Shown here: positions 11,940-22,711 of the stretch, piece by piece | How positions within the stretch are numbered: position 1 is the first letter of the stretch | Layout: each line of letters starts with the position of its first letter | From: Cydia pomonella | Lineage: Eukaryota > Arthropoda > Insecta > Lepidoptera > Tortricidae | Direction of reading: 5' to 3' | NCBI RefSeq assembly: GCF_033807575.1 | Contig: NC_084713.1 | Location: forward strand, 21,365,389-21,429,388 | DNA: 64,000 nucleotides | Notes under the pieces: generated by a model | Seen by the model: only the letters and a program-made list of their open reading frames with translations | What the model was told of the DNA's origin: nothing | Databases searched by the model: none | Position numbers and translations under genes: made by a program

Positions 11940-12627
11940 AAGTTGATTTGATGATTTATTTTACAACTATGCACGTAATTTTATCTAGTACGCATTAGAT
12001 AAGAATATTGCATATAGAAAACAAAGTTATATTTGCGCACGGACAAATATGGAGCTAACGATCGTCATACAAGTTGCGGAACAAATGTTAGCGCGCAGCG
12101 CTTTCACGGATGTACAATATAAAATTGTTGAAGAGTTCACGAAGTCTATTCGCATTACTTACTAAACATACTTGAGTCGAACGCTTTACCTATCCAGCGC
12201 AACGTGACCTCCAGAGCTGTATAATTCGTACTAAGAATGCGCAATTATACTGGAAATTTCGAGCATTGGACTCGCACGCCCGTGGAGACCGTTAGCAATA
12301 ACACTTTAGAACGCACGTTCGCATAGCCGCAAAGACTATCATTTGGCCGCTGGGCTTATCTACATCATTATTGCAAATTGCACCTTATTTATATGTCACT
12401 AGAGTTATTTTTTCTCTGTCTTAAAATAAGAATATTATTACGTTAGCACCGTATTGAATGCAAAGAACAGTGTCCCCCTTTTGATGGGTTATCGTTATGC
12501 GCTGTCTCATTCGTGTACGTAGGTTTTCGCGCTTGCGGTCTCGTTCGTTGTAACGTAAACGTTATGTCTAGACGAACATTGTCCTTTGCGTAGTTATTAT
12601 GAGACTTTACACTCGATAGTTCAAAAA
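11940..12627. other. Possible first-intron sequence, no exon seen
   Basis: Follows the candidate donor at 11939. It has CG-containing stretches (12060-12320) but no coding frame. Confidence 0.3.
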
Positions 12628-13678
12628 AGCGGCCAAGTGCGAGTCGGACTTGCGCATGAAGGGTTCCGTACCATTTGAGACGTATTAAAAAAAAATCTAC
12701 TAGATCTTGTTCAACATTTTACCACTTTGGACACACATTTTACCACTTTGGAAGTGTCTCTCGCGCAAACTATTCAGTTTAGAAAAAAATGATATTAGGA
12801 ACCTAAATATCATTTTTGAAGACCTATCCATAGATACCCCACACGTATGGGTCTGATGAAAAAAATTTTTTTTTTAAATTTTATGACGTATTAATAAAAA
12901 AAACTACTCACTAGATCTCGTTCAAACCAATTTCGGTGGAAGTTTGCATGGTAATGTATATCATTTTTTTTTTTTGATTTTTCATTCTGTTATTTTAGAA
13001 GTTACAGGGGGGGGGGCACACATTTTTTCACTTTGGAAGTGTCTCTCGCGCAAACTATTCAGTTTAGAAAAAAATGATATTAGAAACCTAAATATCATTT
13101 TTGAAGACCTATCCATAGATACCCCACACGTATGGGTTTGATAAAAAAATTTTTTTTTTTTAATTTTATGACGTATTAAAAAAAAACTACTTACTAGATC
13201 TCGTTCAAACCAATTTTCGGTGGAAGTTTGCATGACAATGTATATCATATATTTTTTTTATTTTTTTCATTTTGTTATTTTAGAAGTTACGGGGGTGGGG
13301 GGGGGGGACACACATTTTACCACTTTGGAAGTGTCTCTCGCGCAAACTATTCATTTTAGAAAAAAATTATATTAGAAACCTTAATATCATTTTTGAAGAC
13401 CTATCCATAGATACCCCACACGTATGGGTTAGATGAAAAAAGATTTTTTGAGTTTCAGTTCTAAGTATGGGGAACCCCCAAAATTTATTGTTTTTTTTTT
13501 TCTATTTTAGTGTGAACATCTTAATGCGGTTCATAGAATACATCCACTTACTAAGTTTGAACAGTATAGCTCTTATAGTTTCGGAAAGAAGTGGCTGTGA
13601 CAGAATCGGGCAGACAGACGGACATGACGAATCTATAAGGGTTCCGTTTTTTGCTATTTGGCTACGGAACCCTAAAAA
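12628..13678 (+). repeat. Dispersed lepidopteran repeat with a 285-292 bp internal tandem triplication
   Basis: Begins GGCCAAGTGCGAGTCGGACTT and ends TTTTGCTATTTGGCTACGGA, both familiar ends of a lepidopteran repeat. The block with AAGTGTCTCTCGCGCAAACT and CCACACGTATGGGT occurs three times (at 12753, 13038 and 13330). The open frames here are repeat by-products. Confidence 0.85.
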
Positions 13679-13789
13679 GTAATGGTGGAGAGACGGAATG
13701 CATCATTTCACCATAATTTTTGAATAGTTAGTTGTTTTTACTTATGTTTAAGTACCTAAACTTTTACTCTATGAATGTAAGAGTATACA

Positions 13790-13870
13790 GGGTGTTTATT
13801 AAGTCACCTGCAATAATTTACGGGCTGAATTTATAGGTCATATTGTGCAATAATAGCGGATGAAACTACT
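13790..13870 (+). mobile_element. Left-end fragment of the 'CACCTGCAATAATT' MITE
   Basis: ACAGGGTGTTTATTAAGTCA then CCTGCAATAATTTACGGGCT; the right end is missing. Confidence 0.6.
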
Positions 13871-13942
13871 ATTTTTTTTTTTTTTACTACTACTATTTTA
13901 TTTATTTACTATACGTATACCCCGTGCTTTTATCGAATTCCG

Positions 13943-14388
13943 TTAAGAGGCTGTCATTACCTAAAGCGCGCACACTGTCTATTTGTATCGGAGTACTTAA
14001 ATGAGATAGCACTGTCGCATGTTACTGGGCCTGGGCAAGGGAATAATAAGAAAAATATTTAAATAAAAAAGTGGATTATTAGTGTAATATTTTACTCAAC
14101 CACGGTTTAGATATAAATGTTTTGAAATTGTGATTTTAATTGCAGACCCATAAGTCAAAACAATAAAGACATAAAACCGTTTAATTGTGATTTTAAGACC
14201 AATCTTTGCAATTATTTTCTATCGAGCCGATTTCGTTCAATCGTGTATCGAGTACAACCACGGTCTTTGAAATATAATGAATATGAACATATATTTTGCT
14301 TACTTGACTAAAACAAATAGTCTTTCTTAAAAAACTGTTTAAGTAACATCAATTTCAAGGACATTGGGTGTTGACAGACTCTTAACTT
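13943..14388 (-). mobile_element. TTAA-flanked MITE, copy 2, inside another repeat
   Basis: Reverse-oriented copy of 9917-10362, again between TTAA and TTAA. Its host repeat (13900-14480) is present without the insert at 38790-38960, where GAATTCCGTTAACTTCGG is uninterrupted. Confidence 0.92.
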
Positions 14389-14639
14389 CGGGGTATGGCT
14401 ACGTACGTTTAAGGAAACTAAATGGCATAGTTGATTTTTGAATAATTGTATTTTCATTATTATTTCAATCACGAAAAGCAATTAAAGATATCTTTTGGTA
14501 TATTATGGCTCCGTCTGTCACGGGCTTAATACCGAAACAAACCCTAATTTCTACGTCAGTTTCCTCAAAAAAATCTACAAATTAATGCTCAGCCCCACCC
14601 TGCAACAAACCCGGCCTGAAAAATCCCATTATGCCGGCA

Positions 14640-14715
14640 GCATTACCACCACAGGGGGCCTACCGCGAAATTCGCAAATTACGGGGATCTTACTCTTTTA
14701 GTCACACTAAGACGT
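14640..14715 (+). repeat. Fragment of dispersed repeat 'GGGGGCCTACCGCGAAA'
   Basis: GGGGGCCTACCGCGAAATTC and CACACTAAGACGTAATTATA; longer copy at 23103-23205 and a minus fragment at 15120-15165. Confidence 0.6.
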
Positions 14716-14726
14716 AATTATAGTAA

Positions 14727-15105
14727 ACACCCCTATAATGGAACAGGCACCAGTAATGGGATGGTATAGACAAATTCTGTAAAACAAGTATTTAGTATTT
14801 ACCATCAGTTTTTAATCGCTGGCAACATTTTACCATAAACAAGAGCCAAAGAGCTGCTTAAATTTAATTTATCATTGATATTTTGTTATTTTGAAAATTA
14901 ATGGCGCCATACATCCCATGACTGGAGCAAAAAAACCATAGTTTTAATTTATTAATAATATCGAAACCAATTGCAGTAGCTTTCATTAAATACATAGAAA
15001 ACATAAATGACGAATTGGACTTTCATTTCAACTTTTAAAGCGGTAGAAATTTTACAGGTGTCGATGAAATATCAAAAATACTCCAAATTTTCTCTTAAAT
15101 GTCCC
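14727..15105 (+). repeat. 370-bp dispersed repeat, copy 2
   Basis: Direct copy of 6600-6970 with a few small indels (for example TATTTAGTATTTACC). Confidence 0.85.
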
Positions 15106-15164
15106 ATGATTGGTGCCGTTAACATAGAGTGACAGAGAAAAATGCCCGCAATTGACGAATTTCG

Positions 15165-15310
15165 ATTTTCGCGGTTATAGCCCAGATTCCCACGCTGTAT
15201 GGCGATGGGAACTGGTCCAACCAGCCAAGACCCAGAGCGGGGATCATTACTTCTCCTGCGTAAACAACTGCCCAAATCCCAAACCTTAAGGTACCGACTG
15301 ATTAACAATC
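15165..15310 (-). mobile_element. Decayed retroelement C-terminus, QRGN family, interrupted
   Basis: The minus strand encodes SNDPRSGSWLVGPVPIAIQRGN and then breaks off. The following bases (15120-15165) are a fragment of the 'CTACCGCGAAAATCG' dispersed repeat, inserted exactly after the RGN codons. Confidence 0.5.
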
Positions 15311-16011
15311 TGCCGGACGCTATTCGGCCTGTCAGTTAGAACTATGGAGTGTGGAATTAAAAGGAGTGAAATATCTTATGGTAGAACTGTTGTAAAAGTG
15401 TCCAGCTGTCAGCTATAAATAATAGTTCCAAATCTCTCCAGAGTAGCGCTAGAGTAAGAACCTAGGCGTTATTGACGGAGTGAAGTGCGCTGTCTATGAT
15501 TAGATTTTTTTCTCAAGTATTCTAGGTATTGTAGGGCCGTCTATTTATGGTTTTATGTTGGACACTTTTTGATACATGGAGATTCTGTTCCTTAAATCTA
15601 CCTTCCATAAGTTAGAACAACAAATGGACAGTTCAGACCAACCGACAGGCCGATGCCGTCCGGCGGACTGTTAATCAGCCCCTTTAGATGGACTTTCACT
15701 ATTTTTTTCTGGATTGACAGAATGAGGAACTGGTCGTCCATTCAGAGCGTTATTCATTAATGGAAGACCAAGACTGGAGAACCAGAGGAGGCAGTATTTG
15801 GAACCATACTCAGGAGCGGGCAGCCACTAGAGTTAAGTAAGTATAAAAAACAAAGTGTGTGTCAGGCTACACATATTATAATATTCCATACCTACTTTCC
15901 GTACTATCAGGTTCTGTAACTGGGTGGGCAAATAAGAAGTATACATTTTGTTTTTAAATTTTAACTGTATTAAGTTAAAAAATTATTAAGTATTGTTTTA
16001 AAAATATATTC

Positions 16012-16407
16012 TTCAGGGTTGGCAAATTCATGCGAAACATAATGTCTGACATATGTCTGATATACCTCTAACAGCAGGCAAATGTAAGCTCTTGTCATCC
16101 CAATGTTCAGCATCTATTCGCACATTTTGGGCATTATCTTAGTACATTTGTATCGAATAGTCGGTTTTAACTGTTTAAATTTCATCAGCTCGTTAGCATA
16201 GACACGTAATTTTAGATAGCCCCACAGAAATAAGTCAAGAGCTGCAAAATTTGGGGAATTTGGGTGCAAATCACTGTCCCTTTTTTTCAAAATTGATCGA
16301 GCAAACAACGTGTTTTAAACAACAGAAACATTTGAGATAAAATTGCTTGCTGCTAGTGGTAGACATTTGGCAGAAATTATCTTCCGTATACAATTGCCAA
16401 CCCTGAA
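16012..16407 (-). mobile_element. 396-bp TIR transposon relic with transposase C-terminal fragment
   Basis: Perfect 14-base inverted ends TTCAGGGTTGGCAA / TTGCCAACCCTGAA. The minus strand encodes HPNSPNFAALDLFLWGYLKL and RVYANELMKF, a decayed version of the SPDLxPLDFFLWGYLK..VY signature from the end of Tc1/mariner-like transposases. An internally deleted derivative of an autonomous transposon. Confidence 0.8.
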
Positions 16408-16447
16408 TAATATATTAATGAAAAAAATATTTAATAAAATTTCCACT

Positions 16448-18632
16448 TAGGGTAACGGCGGCTATTAACGCGGGTATCAAAATCGACGTCTAACACCGCG
16501 GTGTTTACAAATACGCATTTTGCAAGCAAACAGATCTATTCTCTAAGAAATAAAGCATACACAAAACAAGCTCATTCATTGGTCTATCGTGCCCATTAGT
16601 GTGCATTTGTGTGAGTGTAACAAAAAACTCGCAATTCGTCAGTTTGTGCGACGGCGGCGCAAGAACCGGTTGTTCCATACAGACGCGTGACACCACAGGT
16701 AAGTGCACTCCAATCTTACGTAGTGTTTTACGTAATAGTTATGGCAAATAAACTAGTGCAATGCCTTTTAAGAGGTTGTGTATTGGTTTCTACACGATTT
16801 TGAATTACTTTTAACTTAGTTTTTGACCGGAAAATACGTTTAAAATTGAAAATAAAATACAGCGGTGATAGGCGCCAATTACTTCTGTGGTAAGTAATTC
16901 CGTGGTATGCCACGGTAATAGAAAAAGTGGTAGTTTTGTTATTTACTCTTTAGTTTTGGTACAAATTATCAATTTTATAATTTCTTTTATTTATTCCAAT
17001 CTTGATCTATTCACGCTATTAAAGAGCTATTTCCGTGGTATGGAAAGTATTCAACTAACCCTTAATTTTTAACAAAAACTTCAGCACCGATTTCCTTGTT
17101 TCTATGGGAACCCTTAATCTGTCAACTTTTTTTTTATTTTGAGTTAAAACCTAAAATTTACTTGCCAGTTATGTGATTTTGTCTTTACAAGAAGCTTGTA
17201 ATATACGTGTTTGATTTGATTTGAAAAAACATCTGTGTTTTATTCTTTTTATGGGTCGGAATTAGGTTTAATTAAACTCCAAATTAAGCCTATTACCGAT
17301 GGTATGATCATATTACCCTCGGTAATAGAATGTATAGAAATCTATTACCGACCCAGAGAAATATCGAATGGGTCGGTAATAGGCTCTTAAAGAGTTATCT
17401 ATTACCGAGTGACTATTTGGTATTGTATTGAAATATCGCATTTAGAGTACCGCAACTACAGATTTCGTTGATAAAATTTAGACTTCAGTTATCATTATCA
17501 GATTTAAATTCTTCTGTTTTCTGATTCAGTTATTACTCTGACAGACAAGGAAGGGTACCCAACTGCCGGACAATTCCGATTAGTTTTTTTTTATATAATT
17601 TTATTTATACAGTAGTCCAAAATCTCAGACATGATTCTTTTTAGCTATAAGAATCAGCAATAAGAAAAGTACTGTGATTTGTTAGTTATAAACGGGTAAA
17701 TTATAACACATAATATGTGAGAGACTTTATTTAACTTAATTACCTTATCAAAAATATTAGAATTAAAAAATTTCATGTTTTTATATATAGTCGAAATTTT
17801 ATTAGGTGGACGTTTACCATTTCACTGTGGTAAACTTTCACTCAGGTGGTAAAGGTCCAGCTTATAAAATTTCGACTATAATTTACGCTGTGCCTTATGA
17901 GAAAATGTTACTTACTTGTTTTTTTTGTGCAGCTAATTATGTCAGTAAGACAAACTCTTATCAATCTTTATAGCATTTAAAAATTACTTTATTTAATAAC
18001 AGGCAGGCCTATTTGTCATATACGTCCTTAGTAAAAACTTTACTAACAATAATTTTTGTTGTTTTACATGTAAAACATTCAACTTATAACTTGTTATACA
18101 GGTACTCGTGGGTACTTGGTAAGTTAACTATTTAATAGTATTTGATTGTGCCGAAGTGTAATTATAATCTCTTCGAATATATCTCTTATTTTTAAACATA
18201 CTCCTATAGTTTTATTTTTTATTTTTGTGTCATTATTAAACTTAATGACACAAAATAATATACAGAACCCACGTCGTTATTATTGTTTTAACCCTCGGTA
18301 TTAGGTTTCGAATTTTGAGTTTGGTTTCTGTTAACGAGTGCAGAAAAATCATGCCAATTGTACCCTCGGTAATGAAAGCTCAATTCGCGATAATAGAATC
18401 ACAGCCTGTCCCTTGCCACGGTAATAGAAGATTTGGTCATTTTGGCTTCAAAAAATATTTTAATACATATAATAACCCAAAATGAATCCAAAAACGTGTG
18501 AAACGGAAAGTTCGTTAAATGCTCTGATGAAAAAAAAATATTCCTGGCTGTTAGACAGCATTGATACCCTTAATTTTTGGATCTCTTTTGAAAAGTTCCT
18601 TAACTACCACGGTAATAGGTGCCTTTACCCTA
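16448..18632. mobile_element. About 2.2-kb TIR-bounded element rich in CTATTACCG motifs
   Basis: Left end TAGGGTAACGGCGGCTATTA and, on the other strand, right end TAGGGTAAAGGCACCTATTA are diverged inverted repeats. Between them TATTACCG or CGGTAATA occurs about ten times in both orientations, clustered at 16860-17450 and 18290-18620. No transposase was found. Subterminal motif clusters of this kind bind transposase in several DNA transposon superfamilies; the superfamily here is unclear. Confidence 0.55.
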
Positions 18633-19224
18633 ATGTAATTAAAATTTAAAAACAAAGTGTATCATTCTTATTTGTCCACCCTGTACAAACAATACGAAAA
18701 AAATAACATCAAAAGATCGAACAGAGTCAATCTTTTTATAGGTACCAGTGGCTCTATAATCTGTAGAACTTGCAACCGCCATAAAAAAAAACGAAAACTG
18801 AATCAACAGGAAAAAATCATTTTATCATCGAACATGCTCATAAAATTTCACAAATAGGACTTGTAGAGCAGGACTGCCGGGCAGCGTACAGACAACAGAC
18901 ATACAAAATATTTTTTTCCCAAGCTGAAACGAAAAGCGACTCTTTTCTTGGACTTTCGCTCGCTCGGTCAATTACTTAGTTGCAAACTTGAAAGTCGGTT
19001 TACGGAGAGCCTAATTTTAACATTTTCAACCTTCCTGCTTACTGCGGAGTTCCTTAGAATCATAAAAAACGAACTAGATAGATCTAATTCCGAATTCTAT
19101 TTGTGTAACTTTTCAAGTCTCATGCTGGTAATACTACTATTTTGCAGTATTTTCTTATATTTAGTTTGGTATGGATGCTCTTTTTGCACTTTGAACAAAA
19201 CCTGCGTTTTGAAATTTTGCTCTG

Positions 19225-19413
19225 TACCCCTAGTGTAAATATTTTCGACAGCGAAACGTGACGTACGCGTTTGCGTTAAGTGTCATTTTGTATGAGATTT
19301 TTGACTTTCTAAAACGTCCCGCTTGGCGCGCTGTTCAAAAACCCATACAAAATGAGACTTAACGCAAACGCGTACGTCACGTTTGGCTATCGACTAAATT
19401 TACAGTAGGGGTA
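19225..19413. mobile_element. Palindromic MITE 'CCCCTAGTGTAAA', full copy
   Basis: TACCCCTAGTGTAAAT at the left and ATTTACAGTAGGGGTA at the right, with inner arms GACGTACGCGTTTGCGTTAA / TTAACGCAAACGCGTACGTC. The whole 189 bases can fold back around CTTGGCGCGCTG. Confidence 0.9.
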
Positions 19414-19439
19414 CTGGTCATTGAGTAAACTTATTTTTC

Positions 19440-19670
19440 TTACTTCTGTGTCGAGAGTTTAAGAGTCCGCACTGTCCACACTGAGCTCGCCGAATTTTAC
19501 CTTCCCATACAAACGGAGTTTCGTTTTCATTGTGAAACCACGTGTTGTATTGTAATTTGTAATGAAATGCCATACAATGCCATGAGGTATATTTATGCCT
19601 GTTATTAGCCTTCAACTTATAAAACAAACGAATTAGAGCAAAAACAAGTTTGGTATGAAAAACTTAAATT
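19440..19670. repeat. Dispersed repeat related to 32770-33175
   Basis: Shares CCCATACAAACGGAGTTTCG, AAGAGTCCGCA and TATAAAACAAACGAATTAGA with the 32770 repeat. Confidence 0.6.
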
Positions 19671-19744
19671 CGTTGTATATTTTTAACTATGGTATCTGAA
19701 GCTACATAATTAAACTAATTCCTGAACTAGAATATAGCTTATCC

Positions 19745-19860
19745 TATTATAAGTGGGCAAGCATACACCTGCCGCGTGTGTGGACGTGGGATCCTCTCTC
19801 GCATAGGGCTATACAGCCACGAACGCAAGTGTCGTTACCAGGATGCTGCTTAAAACATCT
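19745..19860 (+). mobile_element. LINE C-terminal zinc-finger-like end
   Basis: The translation YTCRVCGRGILSRIGLYSHE plus RKC is a C-x2-C..H..C end typical of several insect LINE polyproteins (IGLxSHxRxC). Only the last about 30 residues remain. Confidence 0.5.
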
Positions 19861-20049
19861 CACACAGATGAAAAGGCCTATTATTATTATTATAAGTACA
19901 AAATTTCAGAGCAATCAACGTAGCCGTTTTAAAATGCGAGCGCAAATACATATTAATGGAGAACCAAGCTTGCTGCGTTCTCTTTAGAGTTAAAAGGGAG
20001 GACCTATTTCTGTTCATCTTCTTCGGAAACGTAAAAACAAACGATCTAT

Positions 20050-20699
20050 TGTATTGTATTGTATTCGGGCGATTTTTCCGCAACTCGACGACTTGCGCCT
20101 ATTTTGCGTGATATGTTGGGGGTGGGCTAGTCCTGCCAGCCCAGCTCCTCGAGGAATCCTATCAAACCTTTGATGTTGAGTAGGACCTCGGGGAGGTCTC
20201 TCGGCGATCCGAGATGTTTAGCCCTGTATGGAGTCACTCCGCTGCATTCCAGCACCACGTGAGAGGCTGTTTCTTCTGTCTCCATGCAACCTCGGCACAG
20301 GGGACTGTCTGTGACACCTGTTGTGAAAAGATGTTTGTTAAATAGTCCATGACCTGTTATGACACTGGTTACCATACTCAGTCGGACCTTCCCTAGTTGC
20401 AGGAGCGCCCTTGTGAGTTTTCCGTTGATGCCAGGCATGGCTTCTTTTGCCTGTCTGCATCCAGTCTGGTTCAGCCAGTGTTCTGTGTGTAGTTTCCCTG
20501 TACGTGCCAGCAGCATTGAGCGTACTTTGCTAAATGGTATCGGAAGAATCGGTTCCGGACCAATCGCCCCCGCATACGATCCTTGCCTGGCGAGCTCGTC
20601 CGCAGCACCGTTACCTCGGGATCCACTGTGTCCCTTGATCCATTGTAGGGTGATCTTGTTATTATGACTTACCTCCATTAGTCGTTCGTGGCATTCGAC
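20050..20699 (-). mobile_element. 5'-truncated non-LTR retrotransposon with RNase H and zinc-knuckle C-terminus
   Basis: Flanked by a perfect 14-base target duplication AACAAACGATCTAT (20036-20049 and 20700-20713). On the minus strand it is open from its 5' end to 20127 and encodes the end of an RNase H domain (LQWIKGHSGSRGNGAADELA, with the catalytic-type His and Asp), then a C-x2-C..H..C zf-RVT region (LCRGCMETEETASHVVLEC) and the end FLEELGWQD. The 3' UTR ends in ATACA repeats. This is the architecture of I/R1/LOA-like LINEs. It is a dead-on-arrival copy of about 650 bases. Confidence 0.85.
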
Positions 20700-20804
20700 A
20701 ACAAACGATCTATAAATTCTATGTAACTTTGTACTTATTTAGAAGAGGGATCTCCTACGTATTTATGTTTGTTGAAAGTCGGTTAACGATCCAAGGACTT
20801 CCAG

Positions 20805-20976
20805 ATGTCGCGCCACGACCTGCCAGCTGGTGCAGCTGGTGAAGTTCATGGAAAAGCACCCGGAGCTGGCTGTGTCACACGCCAAACCGTTTCCTGGCAG
20901 TGATGAGTTGTGGATGGAACTCGCCGCGCATATCAACCAGTTTGGGCCGCCGAAGAACTACAAGCAGTGTAAGACA
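20805..20976 (+). CDS. Myb/SANT (zeste-like) DNA-binding domain, first half exon
   Basis: After acceptor TTCCAG (ending 20804) one base completes a codon, then 57 codons encode a segment containing LVKFMEKHPELAV, the Trp-containing ELWMELAAHINQFG and KNYKQCKT, up to donor GTGAGT at 20977. This is the pattern of the first helices of the insect Myb/SANT-like (zeste-type) domain: hydrophobic helix, Trp, then the K-Q-C-K-T turn before the WRDL helix. The next half is at 21549-21702 in the right phase. The incoming phase (2) needs an upstream exon that I did not find. Confidence 0.6.
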
Positions 20977-21309
20977 GTGAGTAAAATTGTTTTATGTAAG
21001 AATGATTGAACTAGAGTTGTAGATGGAGTTAGCGGAACATATCAACCAGTTTGGACCGCCGAAGAACTACAAGCAGTGTAAGACAGTGAGTAAAATTGTT
21101 TTATGTAAGAATGATTGAACTAGAGTTGTAGATGGAGTTAGCGGAACATATCAACCAGTTTGGGCCGCCGAAGAACTACAAGCAGTGTAAGACAGTGAGT
21201 AAAATTGTTTTATGTAATAATGATTGAACTAGAGTTGTAGATGGAGTTAGCGGAACATATCAACCAGTTTGGACCGCCGAAGAATTATAAACAGTGTAAG
21301 GTGGTGAGT
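20905..21309 (+). repeat. Tandem duplication of the 3' part of the first Myb/SANT exon (109-bp unit)
   Basis: Units start at 20905, 21014, 21123 and 21232 (last partial), exactly 109 bases apart. Each contains the exon end (ATATCAACCAGTTTGG region, AAGCAGTGTAAG) and the start of its intron with GTGAGT. In the extra copies TGG of the exon is TAG, which breaks read-through but places AG directly before the ATGGAGTTAGCG codons, so each copy could act as a micro-exon of about 57 bases. Copies are nearly identical, so the expansion is recent. Confidence 0.85.
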
Positions 21310-21548
21310 ATTTGAGTAAGGTCATATATAAATAAGTAGAAATAAATAAATAAAAATACTCAGAAAACTAAGACAGTTTTCTGAGTGGATTTTTAATTTA
21401 TTTATACATAATAGTACATTAATAAAATCTTCAAAAATTTTGAAAACGAAAAAAGAGCAGATAATATGGCGAATGATGTTAAAATTAGATGAAATTGACA
21501 TAACACCATATTTTGGTTCATTTTGTAATCTCTTTCTTTTGTTACAAG

Positions 21549-21702
21549 ACATGGCGAGACCTCCGAAAGCGCGCGTTCGCCATGCAACGCAGCCGCAACA
21601 AGAAAGGCACTGGACGCAATCTGTACGGGATGGCGCCCAAAATCGTGAGCCTTATAACACAGGCCGGCATGGCGCCTAAGTATAAGAAGGAGGACGAGGA
21701 AG
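21549..21702 (+). CDS. Myb/SANT (zeste-like) domain, second half exon
   Basis: A pyrimidine tract and TTACAAG precede the exon. It starts in phase 0 with TWRDLRKRAFAMQRSRNKKG, the recognition-helix part of a Myb/SANT-like domain, and ends KYKKEDEE plus one base before donor GTAAGG (21703). It matches the outgoing phase of 20805-20976. Its phase-1 end is compatible with the acceptor at 29228, giving KKEDEE-G-GASSS. The motif RNLYGMAPKIVSLITQAGM is repeated in five decayed copies downstream. Confidence 0.6.
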
Positions 21703-21739
21703 GTAAGGTCACAACCCTTAGTTGACCTACACTTGGAAT

Positions 21740-22585
21740 CTGTAACAAGAAGGAAACTGGCTGCAATCTGTACGGGATGGCGCCCACGATCGTCTGTCTT
21801 ATCACACAAGATGGCATGGCGTCTAAATACAAGAAAGAAGACGATGAAGGTAAGGGTCTACTTTTAACTATAGTTAGTATTAGGCTACCTGAGACCTCAC
21901 CTCCTTCATTAATTAGCTTTAAGACAAAACTGAAAGTTGGATTATTGAGCACACGTTCTATAGTTTTGACGATTTTATAAATGTTTAGTTAATTATTTTA
22001 TTTTATTAACCCATTTACAGTTAATAAATCAATTGTATCATGATTTGAACTGTTAAATTATAAATATAATTAATATTATATGAATATGAATGAATATGAA
22101 TATTTGTAATAAGAAGGGTATCGGCCGGAATTTGTACGGGATGGTGCCTACTCGTAAGATTGTCGGTCTTATAACACAAGATGGCATGGCGCATAAATAC
22201 AAGAAAGAAGACGGTGAAGGTAAGGGTTTTGAACTTACAGTTAGAATCTGTAACAATACTGGTCGCAGTCTGTACGGTATAGCGCCCAAGAACGTCAGGC
22301 TGATCACACAAGCTGGCGTGGCGCCTACATATAAGAAGAATGAAGGTGGCAAAGGTCTACTTGTAACTATAGTTAGTAATTTTTTCGTAATAAGAAGGGT
22401 ATCAGCCGGAATTTGTACGGGAAGGCACCTACTTGTTAGATTGATGGCGCCAAAATACAAGAAAGAAGACAACGAAGGTAAGGGTCTTGAACCTTCAGAA
22501 TCTGTAACAAGTAGGGCACTGGCCGCAATAGCACCTGAAACAAGAAAGATGAAGGCGAAGAATTTAAGGAATTATTTTCAAGGTT
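21740..22585 (+). repeat. Five decayed tandem copies of the second Myb/SANT exon
   Basis: Copies of the RNLYGMAPK..LITQxGMAxKYKKED segment end at 21849, 22219, 22354 and 22477, with a degraded one at about 22498-22580. Most retain the exon-end plus donor pattern GAAGGTAAGG in the same phase as 21702. Three of the copies still sit in one open frame (22090-22599). Each begins near a CTGTAACAA motif resembling the acceptor side of the parent exon. They may be alternative exons or pseudo-exons; divergence between copies is clearly higher than in the 109-bp array. Confidence 0.75.
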
Positions 22586-22711
22586 TAGTTAAACTATAGG
22601 GACTAGGGACCTATACGGAGATCTGCTAAGATTCTAAGTATCACAACTCTTCGTTAATTGTGAGTCGGGTCAACAACTATGAATCTGCGTCAAACTAGTT
22701 TGACTGATATA

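Noticed and set aside
12944..13248. Overlapping frames on both strands
   Set aside because: Produced by the tandem repeat block 12628-13678.
18948..19238. 96-codon frame with hydrophobic stretch
   Set aside because: Leucine/phenylalanine-rich by AT composition, no homologous motif, runs into a MITE.
21402..21952. Minus-strand open frames of 135 and 136 codons
   Set aside because: Antisense shadows of the duplicated Myb/SANT exon copies.
22021..22472. Minus-strand open frames of 96 and 139 codons
   Set aside because: Antisense to the same exon array.
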